This document shows positions 51,152 to 60,251 of a DNA stretch of 64,000 nucleotides, one piece after another. This DNA is from Streptomyces sp. AJS327 (lineage in GTDB: Bacteria > Actinomycetota > Actinomycetes > Streptomycetales > Streptomycetaceae). The first letter of the stretch is position 1. The number at the start of each line of letters is the position of its first letter. The notes under the pieces are model-generated. The model searched no databases. It had not been told where the DNA came from and was given only the letters and a program-made list of their open reading frames with translations. A program made the translations under genes and the position numbers. The stretch is taken from NCBI RefSeq assembly GCF_013450295.1, contig NZ_SKBR01000003.1:930001-994000 (forward strand), written 5' to 3'.

Positions 51152-52161
51152 CCGCGACCCGAACCGTGCTGCTGACCGGGGCGTCCGGCGTCGTCGGCCA
51201 GGCGATCCTGCGCGAACCGCCCACCCCCGGACTGCGGATCATCTGCGCCGCGCGCGGCGGCGCCGCCACCGTGCCCGGCGCCGACCGCGTGGTCTACGCC
51301 GACGTGGCCGAGCCCCGCCTCGGGCTGGACGAGGACAGCTGGCGGGCGCTGGCCGCCGAGGTGGACGTGGTCATCCACTCGGCGGGCCTCACCGAGTGGG
51401 GGCTGCCCGCCGAGCGCTACCTGCCCGTCAACGTGGAGGGCACCCGCCGCGTCGTGGAGTTCGCCGAGGCGGCCGGGGCCACCGTCCACCTCATCTCCAC
51501 GGCGTTCGTCGCCGCGCTGTCCGCGACCGCCCCGGCCGGCATCAGCCCCGGCAACGTCACCACGCCCTACATCCGCTCCAAGCTCCGCGCCGAGCAGCTG
51601 CTCCAGGACAGCGGCCTGCCGCACACCATCTTCCGGCCCACCAACCTCATCGGGGACGCCCTGACCGGGTGGACCTCCCGTGGCCAGATCGTGCAGCTGC
51701 TCTCCGATTGGATCTGCCGCGGACGGGCCCCGTTCATCCCGATGCACCAGGACAACCGCATCGACATCGTGCCGCAGGACACCCAGGCCAAGGCGGTGCT
51801 GCGGTCCGTCGAACTCGGCGATGACAGCGGCGAGTTCTGGGTGACCTACGGCGGCGAGGCGATGGACATGGAGGCGGCCCTCGCGGTGTGCGCCAAGCAC
51901 GCCGCCGGCCAGGGCCGCGCCCTGCCGGAGATGCCCATCGTCGACCCGGACACCCTCGACCCCGAGGAGCTGGCCCGGCTGCCGAAGATGGCCCGCTCCT
52001 ACCTGTCCGTCCTCCGCGACGTCAGCGAGGTGACCCGCTGTAGCGGAGGGGTGCTGCCCACCTCCATGCCGCTGTTGCGCGAGCGGTACGGCGTGCCCGA
52101 GGTCGAGGACACCCTCGCCTACCAGAGAACCCTGGAGTACGCGGCGACCCATCTGAGCTGA
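51148..52161 (+). CDS. NAD(P)-dependent acyl-thioester reductase/epimerase-like protein
   Basis: The 337-residue extended SDR has the nucleotide motif TVLLTGASGVVGQAIL and the catalytic Tyr/Lys in YIRSKLRAEQLL. The layout (DVVIHSAGLTEWGLP, STAFVAA, IFRPTNLIGD) resembles the thioester-reductase (NAD_binding_4) branch that releases acyl chains from carrier proteins as aldehydes, but epimerase or 3-beta-HSD-like roles cannot be excluded. It is translationally coupled to the FAD oxidase gene. A GC hairpin directly after the stop could reduce downstream expression. Confidence 0.82.
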   Translation: MTATRTVLLTGASGVVGQAILREPPTPGLRIICAARGGAATVPGADRVVYADVAEPRLGLDEDSWRALAAEVDVVIHSAGLTEWGLPAERYLPVNVEGTRRVVEFAEAAGATVHLISTAFVAALSATAPAGISPGNVTTPYIRSKLRAEQLLQDSGLPHTIFRPTNLIGDALTGWTSRGQIVQLLSDWICRGRAPFIPMHQDNRIDIVPQDTQAKAVLRSVELGDDSGEFWVTYGGEAMDMEAALAVCAKHAAGQGRALPEMPIVDPDTLDPEELARLPKMARSYLSVLRDVSEVTRCSGGVLPTSMPLLRERYGVPEVEDTLAYQRTLEYAATHLS

Positions 52162-52406
52162 GCCCCCGGTGCCCCCGCCAGCCCGGGGGCGCCTTCGTAC
52201 CCCCGGTGCCCCACCAGCCCCACCAGCCCCACACGCACCGAAGCCCCCAGCCACCCCAGAACACCCACCCATACCGTCAGTTCCGGGGCATCACCCCCAA
52301 CTCCTCCGGCACCTCCGGCTTTTTCGGGCCGTCCCGGCTCTTCAAGCCCCCGCCACCACTGAGTCACCATCACCCCATGGAAGATCGCAACGGAAGGAAC
52401 GCACGC
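52162..52406. terminator. Hairpin and C-rich spacer inside the operon
   Basis: GCCCCCGG (52162-52169) pairs with CCGGGGGC (52183-52190) immediately after the reductase stop. The following 200 bases are C-rich with CCCCACCAG repeats and have no gene. This splits the plus-strand operon into two segments and may be an attenuator. Confidence 0.5.
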
Positions 52407-53324
52407 GTGAACGAGGAGTGGCAGCCTCCGCGGCTGGACGGGACCGTCGCCGTGGTGACCGGAGCCAGCCGGGGAGTGGGCCGGGGCATCGCCCTCGCGC
52501 TGGGCAGCGCGGGCGCGACCGTCTACGTCACCGGGCGCAGCACCCGCACCGACGGCAGCACCGAGAACCTGCCGGGCACCATCGAGGAGACGGCGGAGGC
52601 CGTCACCGCGCGCGGCGGCGAGGGGGTCGCCGTCGCCTGCGACCACACCAGCGAGGAGGCCAACCAGGCCCTCGCCGAGCGGATCGGCGCCGAGCGGGAC
52701 GGACGCCTCGACCTCCTGGTCAACAACGCCTGGGCGGGCTACGAGCGTTCCGCCGACGTGCGGTTCGACGCGCCGTACTGGAAGCAGCCGATGTGGCGCT
52801 ACGACCTGTGCGCCGGATCGCTCCGCGCCCAGTACGACGTGACCAGGGCGCTCACCCCGATGATGCTGGAGCGCGACAGCGGCCTGATCGTCGGCGTCGG
52901 CTTCACCGACGGCGACATCTACCTCGGACAGGCCGCCTACGACGTCTTCAAGAACGGCAGCGACCGCATGACCAGGGCGTTCGCCGGGGACCTGCGCAAG
53001 CAGCAGATCGCCGCGGTCAGCGTGCACCCCGGGTTCGTCAACACCGAACGCGTCGCCGCCGCCTGGGAGGCCATGGGCGAGGGCCCCGCCGCCGTCCTCC
53101 ACTCACCCGAGTACGTGGGCCGCGCCATCGCCGAACTCGCCGCCGACCCCAAGGTCATGGACCGCACCGGGCAGATCCTCGCCGCCGGCGACCTCGCCCG
53201 CGAGTACGGCTTCACCGACACCGACGGACGGCAGCCCCCGCCCTTCCGGCTGGAGGGGCGGATGACCCTGGCCACCCGCATGGACCGGCTCAACCGGCTC
53301 GTCGCCGCGCAGCGTTCGAGCTAG
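52407..53324 (+). CDS. Classical SDR-family oxidoreductase
   Basis: GTG 52407 has GGAAGGAA eight bases upstream and gives 305 residues; ATG 52377 lacks such a site. The fold has TVAVVTGASRGVGRGIALAL, the NNAW motif in LLVNNAWAGYE, and the catalytic Tyr/Lys in YDVFKNGSDRM. The extended C-terminal part resembles DHRS1-like SDRs. It probably reduces a ketone or oxidises an alcohol in the pathway. The MFS gene starts 9 bases after its stop. Confidence 0.9.
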   Translation: MNEEWQPPRLDGTVAVVTGASRGVGRGIALALGSAGATVYVTGRSTRTDGSTENLPGTIEETAEAVTARGGEGVAVACDHTSEEANQALAERIGAERDGRLDLLVNNAWAGYERSADVRFDAPYWKQPMWRYDLCAGSLRAQYDVTRALTPMMLERDSGLIVGVGFTDGDIYLGQAAYDVFKNGSDRMTRAFAGDLRKQQIAAVSVHPGFVNTERVAAAWEAMGEGPAAVLHSPEYVGRAIAELAADPKVMDRTGQILAAGDLAREYGFTDTDGRQPPPFRLEGRMTLATRMDRLNRLVAAQRSS

Positions 53325-53333
53325 GGAGGCCCG

Positions 53334-54797
53334 ATGGACACCAGTCTGACCAAAGCGGGCCCCGGCCCCGCCGCCCGCGCCAGCGCGGGCGTCGCCCTCG
53401 CCGTCACCTGCGGCGCCCAGTTCATGGTCATCGTCGACGACACCGTCGTCGCGATGGCCCTGCCCACTCTCCGCACCGACCTCGGCTTCCAGGCCGCCGA
53501 CCTGGCCTGGGTCATCGACGCCTACATGCTGCTGTTCGGCGGCTTCCTGGTGCTCGGTGGCCGCTGCGCCGACCTGTTCGGCCGCCGCCGCACCTTCCTC
53601 ACCGGGCTGACGGTCTTCACCATCGCCTCGTTCGCCGCCGGGATCGCCGGGAACCCCGGCACGCTGATCGCCGCCCGTGGCCTCCAGGGCTTCGGCGCCG
53701 CGCTGCTCAGTCCCGCCGCGCTGTCCATCCTGATCACCGTGTTCACCGAACCCACCGAGCGCCGCAAGGCCCTGGGGATCTGGGGTGGCCTCACCGGCGT
53801 CTCCGGGGTGTCCGGGGTGCTGCTCGGCGGCGTCATCACCGACGCGATCAGCTGGCGCTGGGTGTTCTTCGTCAACATCCCCATCGGCGTCCTGCTGTTC
53901 GCGCTGGCGATGACCCCCGGCATGGCCGACCGTGAGGCGCGCCCGCGCAAGCGGTCCCTCGGCGACAGCACCGGCGCGCTGCTCATCACGTCCTCGCTGC
54001 TGCTGCTCGTCTACTCCGTGATCAGCACCGCGCACCGGCCGTGGACCGACGTGGCGACCATCCTCGGCCTCGTCACCTCCGCGCTGCTGATGATCGCCTT
54101 CATCCTGCGCGAACTGCGCGTCCCCGAACCGCTCATCCGGCTCGGGATCTTCGCCAACCGGCAGATATCCGTCGCGAACGTGATGATGGTGCTCGCCGCC
54201 TCCGGGCTCTACGGCATCTTCTTCTTCCTCACCCAGTACATGCAGAACGTGCAGGGCTGGTCGCCGATGCGCGCCGGACTGTCCTGGGCACCGTTCGGGC
54301 TGACCATGGCCGTCTTCTCCGGCCTCGCGATCCAGCTGCTGCCCAGGGCGGGCAGCCGCCTGCTGTGTCTGGCGGGACTCAGCTCCGCCACCCTCGGCCT
54401 CGGCCTGCTCCAGCGCGCCCCGGTGGACGCCGACTACGTCAGCCACATCCTGCCCACCCTGCTGCTCTGCGCCGCCGGCTACGGCCTGGCCCTGGTGCCG
54501 CTGGTCGTCGCCGCCGTCAGCGGCGTCGCCAAGGCCGACTCGGGCGCCGCGTCCGGAGTGCTCAACACCGGCCAGCAGATCGGCGGCGCCGTGGGCCTCG
54601 CCATCCTCGCGACCCTGGCCAGCAGCAAACTCGACGACGAACTGGCCGCGGGCGAGCCCCAGCTGGAGGCACTGCTGACCAGCTTCCACTCGGCGTTCCT
54701 GGTCGGAACCGTCCTGACCGCCTGCGCGGCGCTGCTCTCGCTCGCGCTGCCCGCGCTGCGCACCGAGTTCGACCCGGAAACCACCCAGGGGGTCTGA
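53334..54797 (+). CDS. DHA2-type (14-helix) MFS exporter
   Basis: The 487-residue protein starts behind GGGAGG. It has the EmrB/QacA pattern: IVDDTVVAMALPTLRTDLGF, WVIDAYMLLFGGFLVLGGRC, ADLFGRRRTFLTG and ALLSPAALSILITVF, with about 14 hydrophobic segments. It probably exports the cluster product or gives self-resistance. It lies between the SDR and desaturase genes. Confidence 0.93.
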   Translation: MDTSLTKAGPGPAARASAGVALAVTCGAQFMVIVDDTVVAMALPTLRTDLGFQAADLAWVIDAYMLLFGGFLVLGGRCADLFGRRRTFLTGLTVFTIASFAAGIAGNPGTLIAARGLQGFGAALLSPAALSILITVFTEPTERRKALGIWGGLTGVSGVSGVLLGGVITDAISWRWVFFVNIPIGVLLFALAMTPGMADREARPRKRSLGDSTGALLITSSLLLLVYSVISTAHRPWTDVATILGLVTSALLMIAFILRELRVPEPLIRLGIFANRQISVANVMMVLAASGLYGIFFFLTQYMQNVQGWSPMRAGLSWAPFGLTMAVFSGLAIQLLPRAGSRLLCLAGLSSATLGLGLLQRAPVDADYVSHILPTLLLCAAGYGLALVPLVVAAVSGVAKADSGAASGVLNTGQQIGGAVGLAILATLASSKLDDELAAGEPQLEALLTSFHSAFLVGTVLTACAALLSLALPALRTEFDPETTQGV

Positions 54798-54942
54798 CAC
54801 CTCACACTCCGGCCGTCGGGCGCCAGGGAGGCGCGCCCTGGCCGCCCGGCACGGCCCCCGGCGCGGTCCCGAGAGGGACACGCGAGCACGTGGGAGAACC
54901 CGAGAGGGATCACGAGAGGGAAAACGAGAGGGAAAGGGAGAC

Positions 54943-55950
54943 ATGAACAACGCGAAACACCGCTGGTTCATCCTGGGCGCGTCCGTCGTACCGCTGCTGG
55001 CGCTACTCGCCGGGATGGTCCTGCTCTGGAACCGGATCTTCGGCTGGACCGACGTGGTGGTCCTGGCCTTCATGTACGCGGTCTCCGGATTCGGCATCTC
55101 CACCGGCTACCACCGGCTGCTCACCCACCGGTCGTTCCAGACCTACAAGCCGATCCGCGTGGGACTGGCCGCCGCCGGGGCCATGGCCGGACAGGGCCCG
55201 CCCATCATCTGGGCCGCCCACCACCGCAAGCACCACCGGGTCGCCGACAAGGAGGGCGACCCGCACAGCCCGCACCTCGGCTTCGAGCCGGGCTTCCGGG
55301 GCGCCCTCGCCGGGATCTGGCACGCCCACCTGGGCTGGCTGACCAACGACAAGCTCACCTCCGACCCGATCCGGTACTGCCCGGACCTGGTCCGCGAGAA
55401 GGAACTGCGCTGGCTCAGCGAGAACCTGATCCTGGTCGTGCTGGCCGGGGTGCTGCTGCCCGGCGTGCTCGCCTTCGGCCTGTCCGGGGGATCCGTCACC
55501 GCCGCCCTCACCGGCATGCTGTGGGGCGGCCTCGTCCGCATCTTCCTCATCAACCACTTCACCTACGCGGTGAACTCCATCGGCCACTACTTCGGCCGCC
55601 GCCGGTTCACCACCACCGACCAGTCGCGGAACGTTTTCTGGCTGTCGGTGCCGTCCTTCGGCGAGGCGTGGCACAACAACCACCACGCCTTCCCCCGCTC
55701 CGCGCGGCACGGCATGAAGTGGTACGAGCTGGACCTCTCCGCGATCCTCATCTGGACGCTGGAGAAGACCAAGCTCGCCTGGAAGGTCATCCGCATCGAC
55801 ACCGAGCGGATGACGATGCGCGAGGCGGGCATCAGCCGCGTCAACGGCACCAGCCTTGACCAGCGCGAACTGCTGGAGTCCCAGCAGAAGCTCGCCCCGA
55901 TGGCCGACCGCAGGGGCAAGTCCGAGATATCGCTCGTCGATGTGGAGTGA
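54943..55950 (+). CDS. Membrane-bound acyl-CoA/acyl-ACP desaturase
   Basis: The 335-residue protein has the three His boxes of the stearoyl-CoA desaturase family: GYHRLLTHRSF (about residue 49), HHRKHHRVADK (about 88) and HNNHHAFPRSA (about 246). Four transmembrane segments flank them. They bind a di-iron centre that inserts a double bond with O2. The same family includes the bifunctional desaturase/acetylenases that act on ACP-bound chains in JamABC-type alkyne cassettes, where they are grouped with an ACP and an acyl ligase, as here. Only the 3' end of its copy-1 counterpart survives. Confidence 0.95.
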   Translation: MNNAKHRWFILGASVVPLLALLAGMVLLWNRIFGWTDVVVLAFMYAVSGFGISTGYHRLLTHRSFQTYKPIRVGLAAAGAMAGQGPPIIWAAHHRKHHRVADKEGDPHSPHLGFEPGFRGALAGIWHAHLGWLTNDKLTSDPIRYCPDLVREKELRWLSENLILVVLAGVLLPGVLAFGLSGGSVTAALTGMLWGGLVRIFLINHFTYAVNSIGHYFGRRRFTTTDQSRNVFWLSVPSFGEAWHNNHHAFPRSARHGMKWYELDLSAILIWTLEKTKLAWKVIRIDTERMTMREAGISRVNGTSLDQRELLESQQKLAPMADRRGKSEISLVDVE

Positions 55951-55956
55951 CAGACG

Positions 55957-57612
55957 ATGACCACGGGGACACACTTCCGGCTCTGGGACGCCCTCGTGCA
56001 GGGACCCGACCGGGGAACACTGCACCACTGGAACGGTGAGCGCTTCGACCAGCTGCCCTGGCGGCGGGTCGTCGACGACGCGCACCGTATGGCGTCCGCA
56101 CTGCGCTCGGCCGGAGTGCGTCCCGGTTCCCGCGTGGCGACCGTGCTGACCAACTCGGCCGACACGGTGCGCGGGCTGCTGGCGGTCTGGCTCGCGGGTG
56201 GGGCGATCGCCTCACTGCCGCTGCCCTCCCGCGGCCAGACCCCCGAGGAGTACGGGAAGACGCTGGGCGCCCTGTGCGCCCAGCTCGACCCCGAGGTGAT
56301 CATCGCCGAGGAGCGGATGGCCGCCCTCATCCCCGAGGAGGTCTCCGCCCAGCTGCCCGTCCTGGACTGGGCCCGGCTGCTCGCCACCGGCGGCTCCCGC
56401 TGCGAGCCGAGCCCACCCGGCGACGACGAGGTCTGCTTCATCCAGTACTCCTCCGGCAGCACCAGCCTGCCCAAGGGCTGCTCCCTCACCCCCCGGGCCA
56501 TCGCGGCGCAGCTCGCGATGATCCTGGAGATGACCGGCGGCACCCCCGGCCGGGAGACCATCCACTCCTGGCTGCCGCTCTCCCACGACATGGGCATCTT
56601 CGGCACCCTGCTGTACGCCTGGGCGTACGACTACGACTTCGTGCTGTCCTCGCCCGAACGGTTCGGCATGGCCCCCCGCTCCTGGTTCCGCGACATGGCG
56701 GAGTTCGAGGCCACCATGACCGCCGGCACCAACACCGCCCTCCACCTGGCCACCCGCGCCCAGGGCCGGGGAACCCTCCCCAGGGAGCTGCGGCTGCGCG
56801 CCTGCGTCATCGGCGCCGAGCGGATCGACGCGGGCACCCTCGCCGCCACCGCCGACACCTTCCGCTCCTCCGGCCTCACCGAAGCGGCGTTCCTGCCCGC
56901 CTACGGCATGGCCGAGGCCACCCTCGCCGTGGCCGGAACCCCGTCCCACGCCCCGCCCGTCATCCGCGACTTCGACGCAGCCGCGCTCAGCGCGGGCGAG
57001 GTCCGCGAGGTCGCCGCCGGGGAACCCGGCGCCACCCGGCTCGTCTCCAACGGGCCACCGGTGCGCGGCGTCACCGTCACCACCGAACAGCCCGACACCG
57101 TCGGCGAGTTGCTCGTCACCTCGCCCAGCCTCTCGGTCGGCTACCACGCCAACCCCGAACGCACCGCCCAGCGGTTCCGCGACGGCGTCTTCCACACCGG
57201 CGACCTTGGCTTCCTCCGCGACGGCGAGGTGTACTTCGCGGGCCGCGCCGACGACCTCATCTCCGTCGGCGGACGCAACGTCTACACCGGCGAGATCGAG
57301 GCCGCCATCGAGGCCATGGGTCCCGTGCGCACCGGCGGCGCCGCGCTGGTCGACGTCGCCGGGGACGCCCCCTCCCGGCTGGTGCTGTTCCTCGAACCCA
57401 AGCGCCTCAACGACGACTTCGCCCACATCGCCGACAAGGCCGCGGCGCTCGCCCGCGACAAGGCCGGTATCGCGCTCTCCGAGTGCGTCTTCCTCAACCG
57501 GGGCGCGCTGCCCAAGACGCCCAGCGGCAAGGTCCAGCGCTTCCGCTGCCGCGCCCTGCTCGGCCCGGAGGAGGACCAGCTCAAGAGCCTCGCCCGGGTC
57601 CAGCTCGCCTGA
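55957..57612 (+). CDS. Fatty acyl-AMP ligase / acyl-ACP synthetase
   Basis: The 551-residue adenylate-forming enzyme has the P-loop CFIQYSSGSTSLPKGCSLTP, the YGMAEATLAV motif, FHTGDLGFLRDGEVYFAGR, and the catalytic Lys in LPKTPSGKVQRFR. The sequence style (SWLPLSHDMGIFG) matches fatty acyl-AMP ligases, which load acyl chains on an ACP and not on CoA. The partner is most likely the ACP at 48679-48930. It starts 6 bases after the desaturase stop, so the two are co-translated. Confidence 0.93.
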   Translation: MTTGTHFRLWDALVQGPDRGTLHHWNGERFDQLPWRRVVDDAHRMASALRSAGVRPGSRVATVLTNSADTVRGLLAVWLAGGAIASLPLPSRGQTPEEYGKTLGALCAQLDPEVIIAEERMAALIPEEVSAQLPVLDWARLLATGGSRCEPSPPGDDEVCFIQYSSGSTSLPKGCSLTPRAIAAQLAMILEMTGGTPGRETIHSWLPLSHDMGIFGTLLYAWAYDYDFVLSSPERFGMAPRSWFRDMAEFEATMTAGTNTALHLATRAQGRGTLPRELRLRACVIGAERIDAGTLAATADTFRSSGLTEAAFLPAYGMAEATLAVAGTPSHAPPVIRDFDAAALSAGEVREVAAGEPGATRLVSNGPPVRGVTVTTEQPDTVGELLVTSPSLSVGYHANPERTAQRFRDGVFHTGDLGFLRDGEVYFAGRADDLISVGGRNVYTGEIEAAIEAMGPVRTGGAALVDVAGDAPSRLVLFLEPKRLNDDFAHIADKAAALARDKAGIALSECVFLNRGALPKTPSGKVQRFRCRALLGPEEDQLKSLARVQLA

Positions 57613-57755
57613 CCCGCCGCACCGGCCCCGGCCCCGCCCGCCCCACCCGGGCCGGGCGGGGCGCACCCGCCCGGCGCCACCCGCCGGCGCCCCGCCCACC
57701 ATCCGTCCGCCCCACGGCGGCACACCCATCACCGCACCACGCAGGGGGAGACAGC

Positions 57756-58898
57756 ATGCTCCAGGGCCAGGACCAGGACCCGGACGGGGCTGCCCGGGAC
57801 ACCGCCGCACCGGCGCCGAACTTCTTCGCCGATCCCGGGCGGGCCGACGGCGCCGACCCGGACACCACCCTCCGGCTCCACCTCAACGAGAACCCCTACG
57901 GGCCGCCGCCCGGCACCGTCGGCGCCGTGACCGCCGAAGCCGAGACGCACCTCAACCGCTACCCCGACAGCTCCTGCCAGGCCCTGCGCACCGCGCTCGC
58001 CGCGCACTTCGAGGTACCCACCGACATGATCGCCGTCGGTAACGGGACCGACGAACTGGTGCTGCTGGCCTCCATGGCCTTCCTCCGCGCCCCCGCCGCC
58101 TCGGCCGTGACCACCAGTTGCACCTTCCCCGGCTACGTCACCTCCGCCGCCGCGCTCGGCGCCCCCATCGACACCGTGCCGCTCCGCGACCACGCCGTCC
58201 CCGCCGACCGTCTCGCCGCCGCCCTGCGCGATGGCGCCACGCTCGCCTTCGTCTGCAACCCCCTCAACCCCTCCGGCACCGTCCTCGACGAGGCCGCCGT
58301 CGAACTGCTCCTCGACACCGCCGACGAGACCGGCGCCGTCCTCGTCTTCGACGAGGCGTACATGGACTTCGCGGGCCCGGCCCACGAGTTCGCGCTCGCC
58401 GCCGTCCGCGACGGCCGCCGCGCCCTGATCACCCGCACCTTCTCCAAGGCGTGGGGACTGGCCTCCGTACGGCTCGGCTGCGCCGTCGGCCCCGCCGACC
58501 TCGTCGCCCGGCTCAGCGCCGGGGCCCGCGCCCTCCCCTTCGGCGTCAACCGTCCCGCGCAGCGCGCCGTCCTCCAGGCGCTCCGCGCCCCCGGCTACGT
58601 GCGGCAAGTGCGGGAGGACATCGCGCAGGACCGGGAGCGGCTGGTCAAGGCCCTGGAGGCGCTGGAGGTCCGCTGCGTCCCCTCGGTCACCAACTTCGTC
58701 CTCGCCCGCGTCCCCGGCGACAGCACCGCGCTCGCGGCCCGCCTCGCCGACGACCACGGCGTGCTCGTCCGGGCGCTGGACGCCCTCGGGCTCCCCGGCT
58801 ACCTCCGCGTGTCCGTCGGCACCGCCCCGCAGATCGAACGCCTGGCCACCGCGTTCGCCGCCGCCCTCAGGAACTCCCCGCACAGCGCGGCAGGTTGA
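57756..58898 (+). CDS. HisC-like PLP aminotransferase, copy 2
   Basis: The 380-residue protein starts MLQGQDQDPDGAARDTAAPA behind GGGGGAG. It is a fold-type I aminotransferase: LHLNENPYGPPP, AVGNGTDELVLL, FVCNPLNPSGT, VFDEAYMDFAGP, and PLP Lys231 in RTFSKAWGLASVRLG. It ends where the copy-1 protein continues into an extra domain. It is unlikely to serve histidine synthesis in this context; it probably introduces the amino group of the product. Confidence 0.92.
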   Translation: MLQGQDQDPDGAARDTAAPAPNFFADPGRADGADPDTTLRLHLNENPYGPPPGTVGAVTAEAETHLNRYPDSSCQALRTALAAHFEVPTDMIAVGNGTDELVLLASMAFLRAPAASAVTTSCTFPGYVTSAAALGAPIDTVPLRDHAVPADRLAAALRDGATLAFVCNPLNPSGTVLDEAAVELLLDTADETGAVLVFDEAYMDFAGPAHEFALAAVRDGRRALITRTFSKAWGLASVRLGCAVGPADLVARLSAGARALPFGVNRPAQRAVLQALRAPGYVRQVREDIAQDRERLVKALEALEVRCVPSVTNFVLARVPGDSTALAARLADDHGVLVRALDALGLPGYLRVSVGTAPQIERLATAFAAALRNSPHSAAG

Positions 58899-58990
58899 CA
58901 GGCCGGGCCGGAAACCGCGCTCCCTCCGCCCGGGGGAGCCGACCCCGGCCCGCCGGGCCCGGCCCGAACCGACCGCCGTAAGGAGCCACC

Positions 58991-59632
58991 ATGAACCAGC
59001 CGACCGCCGACCTCCCCCGGGCACACCAGACCATGCTGCTGTCCCACCGCGCCATGGTGCGCGACCTGGGCCGCAGCGCGGACGCCGCCCGCACCCTGGC
59101 CCGCACCGGCGACCCCACCCGGGCCGCCGCCCTGCGCACCTACACCTCCCGCCTCACCGCCCTCATCGAGCACCACCACCAGGGCGAGGACGACTTCCTG
59201 TGGCCCGCGCTCCGCGAGCGCGACGCCGACCCCGCCGCGCTCGACCTGCTCACCGCCGAGCACGCGGAACTCAACGAGGCGCTGCACACCTGGGGCGGGA
59301 TCGCCCACCGCCTCGGCGAGGACGACAGCGCCCCCGCCGAACTCGCCGAGCGCGCCGGGCCCCTCCGCGAACTCCTCGCCACCCACGCGGGAGACGAGGA
59401 GCGGGAACTCCTCGACCGGCTCGCCCCCGCCCTGGACGCCCGGATCTGGAAGGGCTTCGAGACCCACATGCGGAAGACGGCACCCGGCTGGACGCTGCGT
59501 TTCATGCCGCCCTGGCTGGCCTCCGTCGCCCGCCCGGAGGAGAAGGGCGGCATCCCCGCGCCCCCGCTGGCCCGCCTCTTCCGCGGCTCGCTGGAGAAGA
59601 ACCAGCGCGCCGCCTTCGGAGAGGACTACTGA
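58991..59632 (+). CDS. Hemerythrin (HHE) domain protein, copy 2
   Basis: The 213-residue protein starts behind TAAGGAGCC. HHE ligands lie in AHQTMLLSHRAMVRDL, EHHHQGEDDFLWPAL, AEHAELNEAL and HAGDEERELLDRL. The tail WTLRFMPPWLASVARPEEKG matches that of copy 1. It closes the plus-strand operon of copy 2, as its relative does in copy 1. Confidence 0.9.
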   Translation: MNQPTADLPRAHQTMLLSHRAMVRDLGRSADAARTLARTGDPTRAAALRTYTSRLTALIEHHHQGEDDFLWPALRERDADPAALDLLTAEHAELNEALHTWGGIAHRLGEDDSAPAELAERAGPLRELLATHAGDEERELLDRLAPALDARIWKGFETHMRKTAPGWTLRFMPPWLASVARPEEKGGIPAPPLARLFRGSLEKNQRAAFGEDY

Positions 59633-59787
59633 CCCGGCCACCCACCGGACCGGCCGGTCGGCCCGGCCGGTCCCCCGGCGCCCCGAACCGGCGTCCCCGA
59701 CGGGGCGGCCGTGCCCAGGCGGCGGCCCGCGCGACCCCGGCGTCTCCGTACTCGTCACCCAGCACCAGGAAGGGAAGGTGGTCCCAG

Positions 59788-60216
59788 GTGGAACGACCGC
59801 GAACCGCGCGCGCCGCCGCCGAGGAGGCCGAACTGGCCGAATCGTTCAGGGTGTACTCCTCCGCCGTGCATCGTTGGCGGCGGACCCACCACCGGATCGC
59901 CGTACGGATGCCCGGCGACCCCTCCCGCCCCCGACACACCGAGGGCACGCCCTCCCCCGGAGGCGTGCGGGAGACCCCCTTCCTCCGCACGGTGCCCGGA
60001 CGCGGCGCGGCGCGCGGCGGCACCCCGGTGCGGCGGTCACCCCACCCCCGTCCCGGCGCGGCGGACGCGGAGCCCACGGGCACCCCGGACACCGCTCCCT
60101 CCGACGGCCCAGGGATCGTGGCCTCCACTCCGGGCGGCCCGGCGGCCCGGACCGGACGTGACGCGGGGCCCACCCGCGTGGCCGGAGCGTCCGGCCCGCA
60201 CGGCGGGGGAAGCTGA
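59788..60216 (+). CDS. Hypothetical basic protein upstream of fabH
   Basis: A 142-residue frame starts at GTG 59788 with GGAAGG nine bases upstream. The first 45 residues look helical (ARAAAEEAELAESFRVYSSA then VHRWRRTHHRIAVRM); the rest is Pro/Gly/Arg/Thr-rich and disordered. No family is recognised. It ends 36 bases before the fabH start. Confidence 0.4.
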   Translation: MERPRTARAAAEEAELAESFRVYSSAVHRWRRTHHRIAVRMPGDPSRPRHTEGTPSPGGVRETPFLRTVPGRGAARGGTPVRRSPHPRPGAADAEPTGTPDTAPSDGPGIVASTPGGPAARTGRDAGPTRVAGASGPHGGGS

Positions 60217-60251
60217 GCCCCGAGCCGGGACGACACGAGATGAGGATGCAG

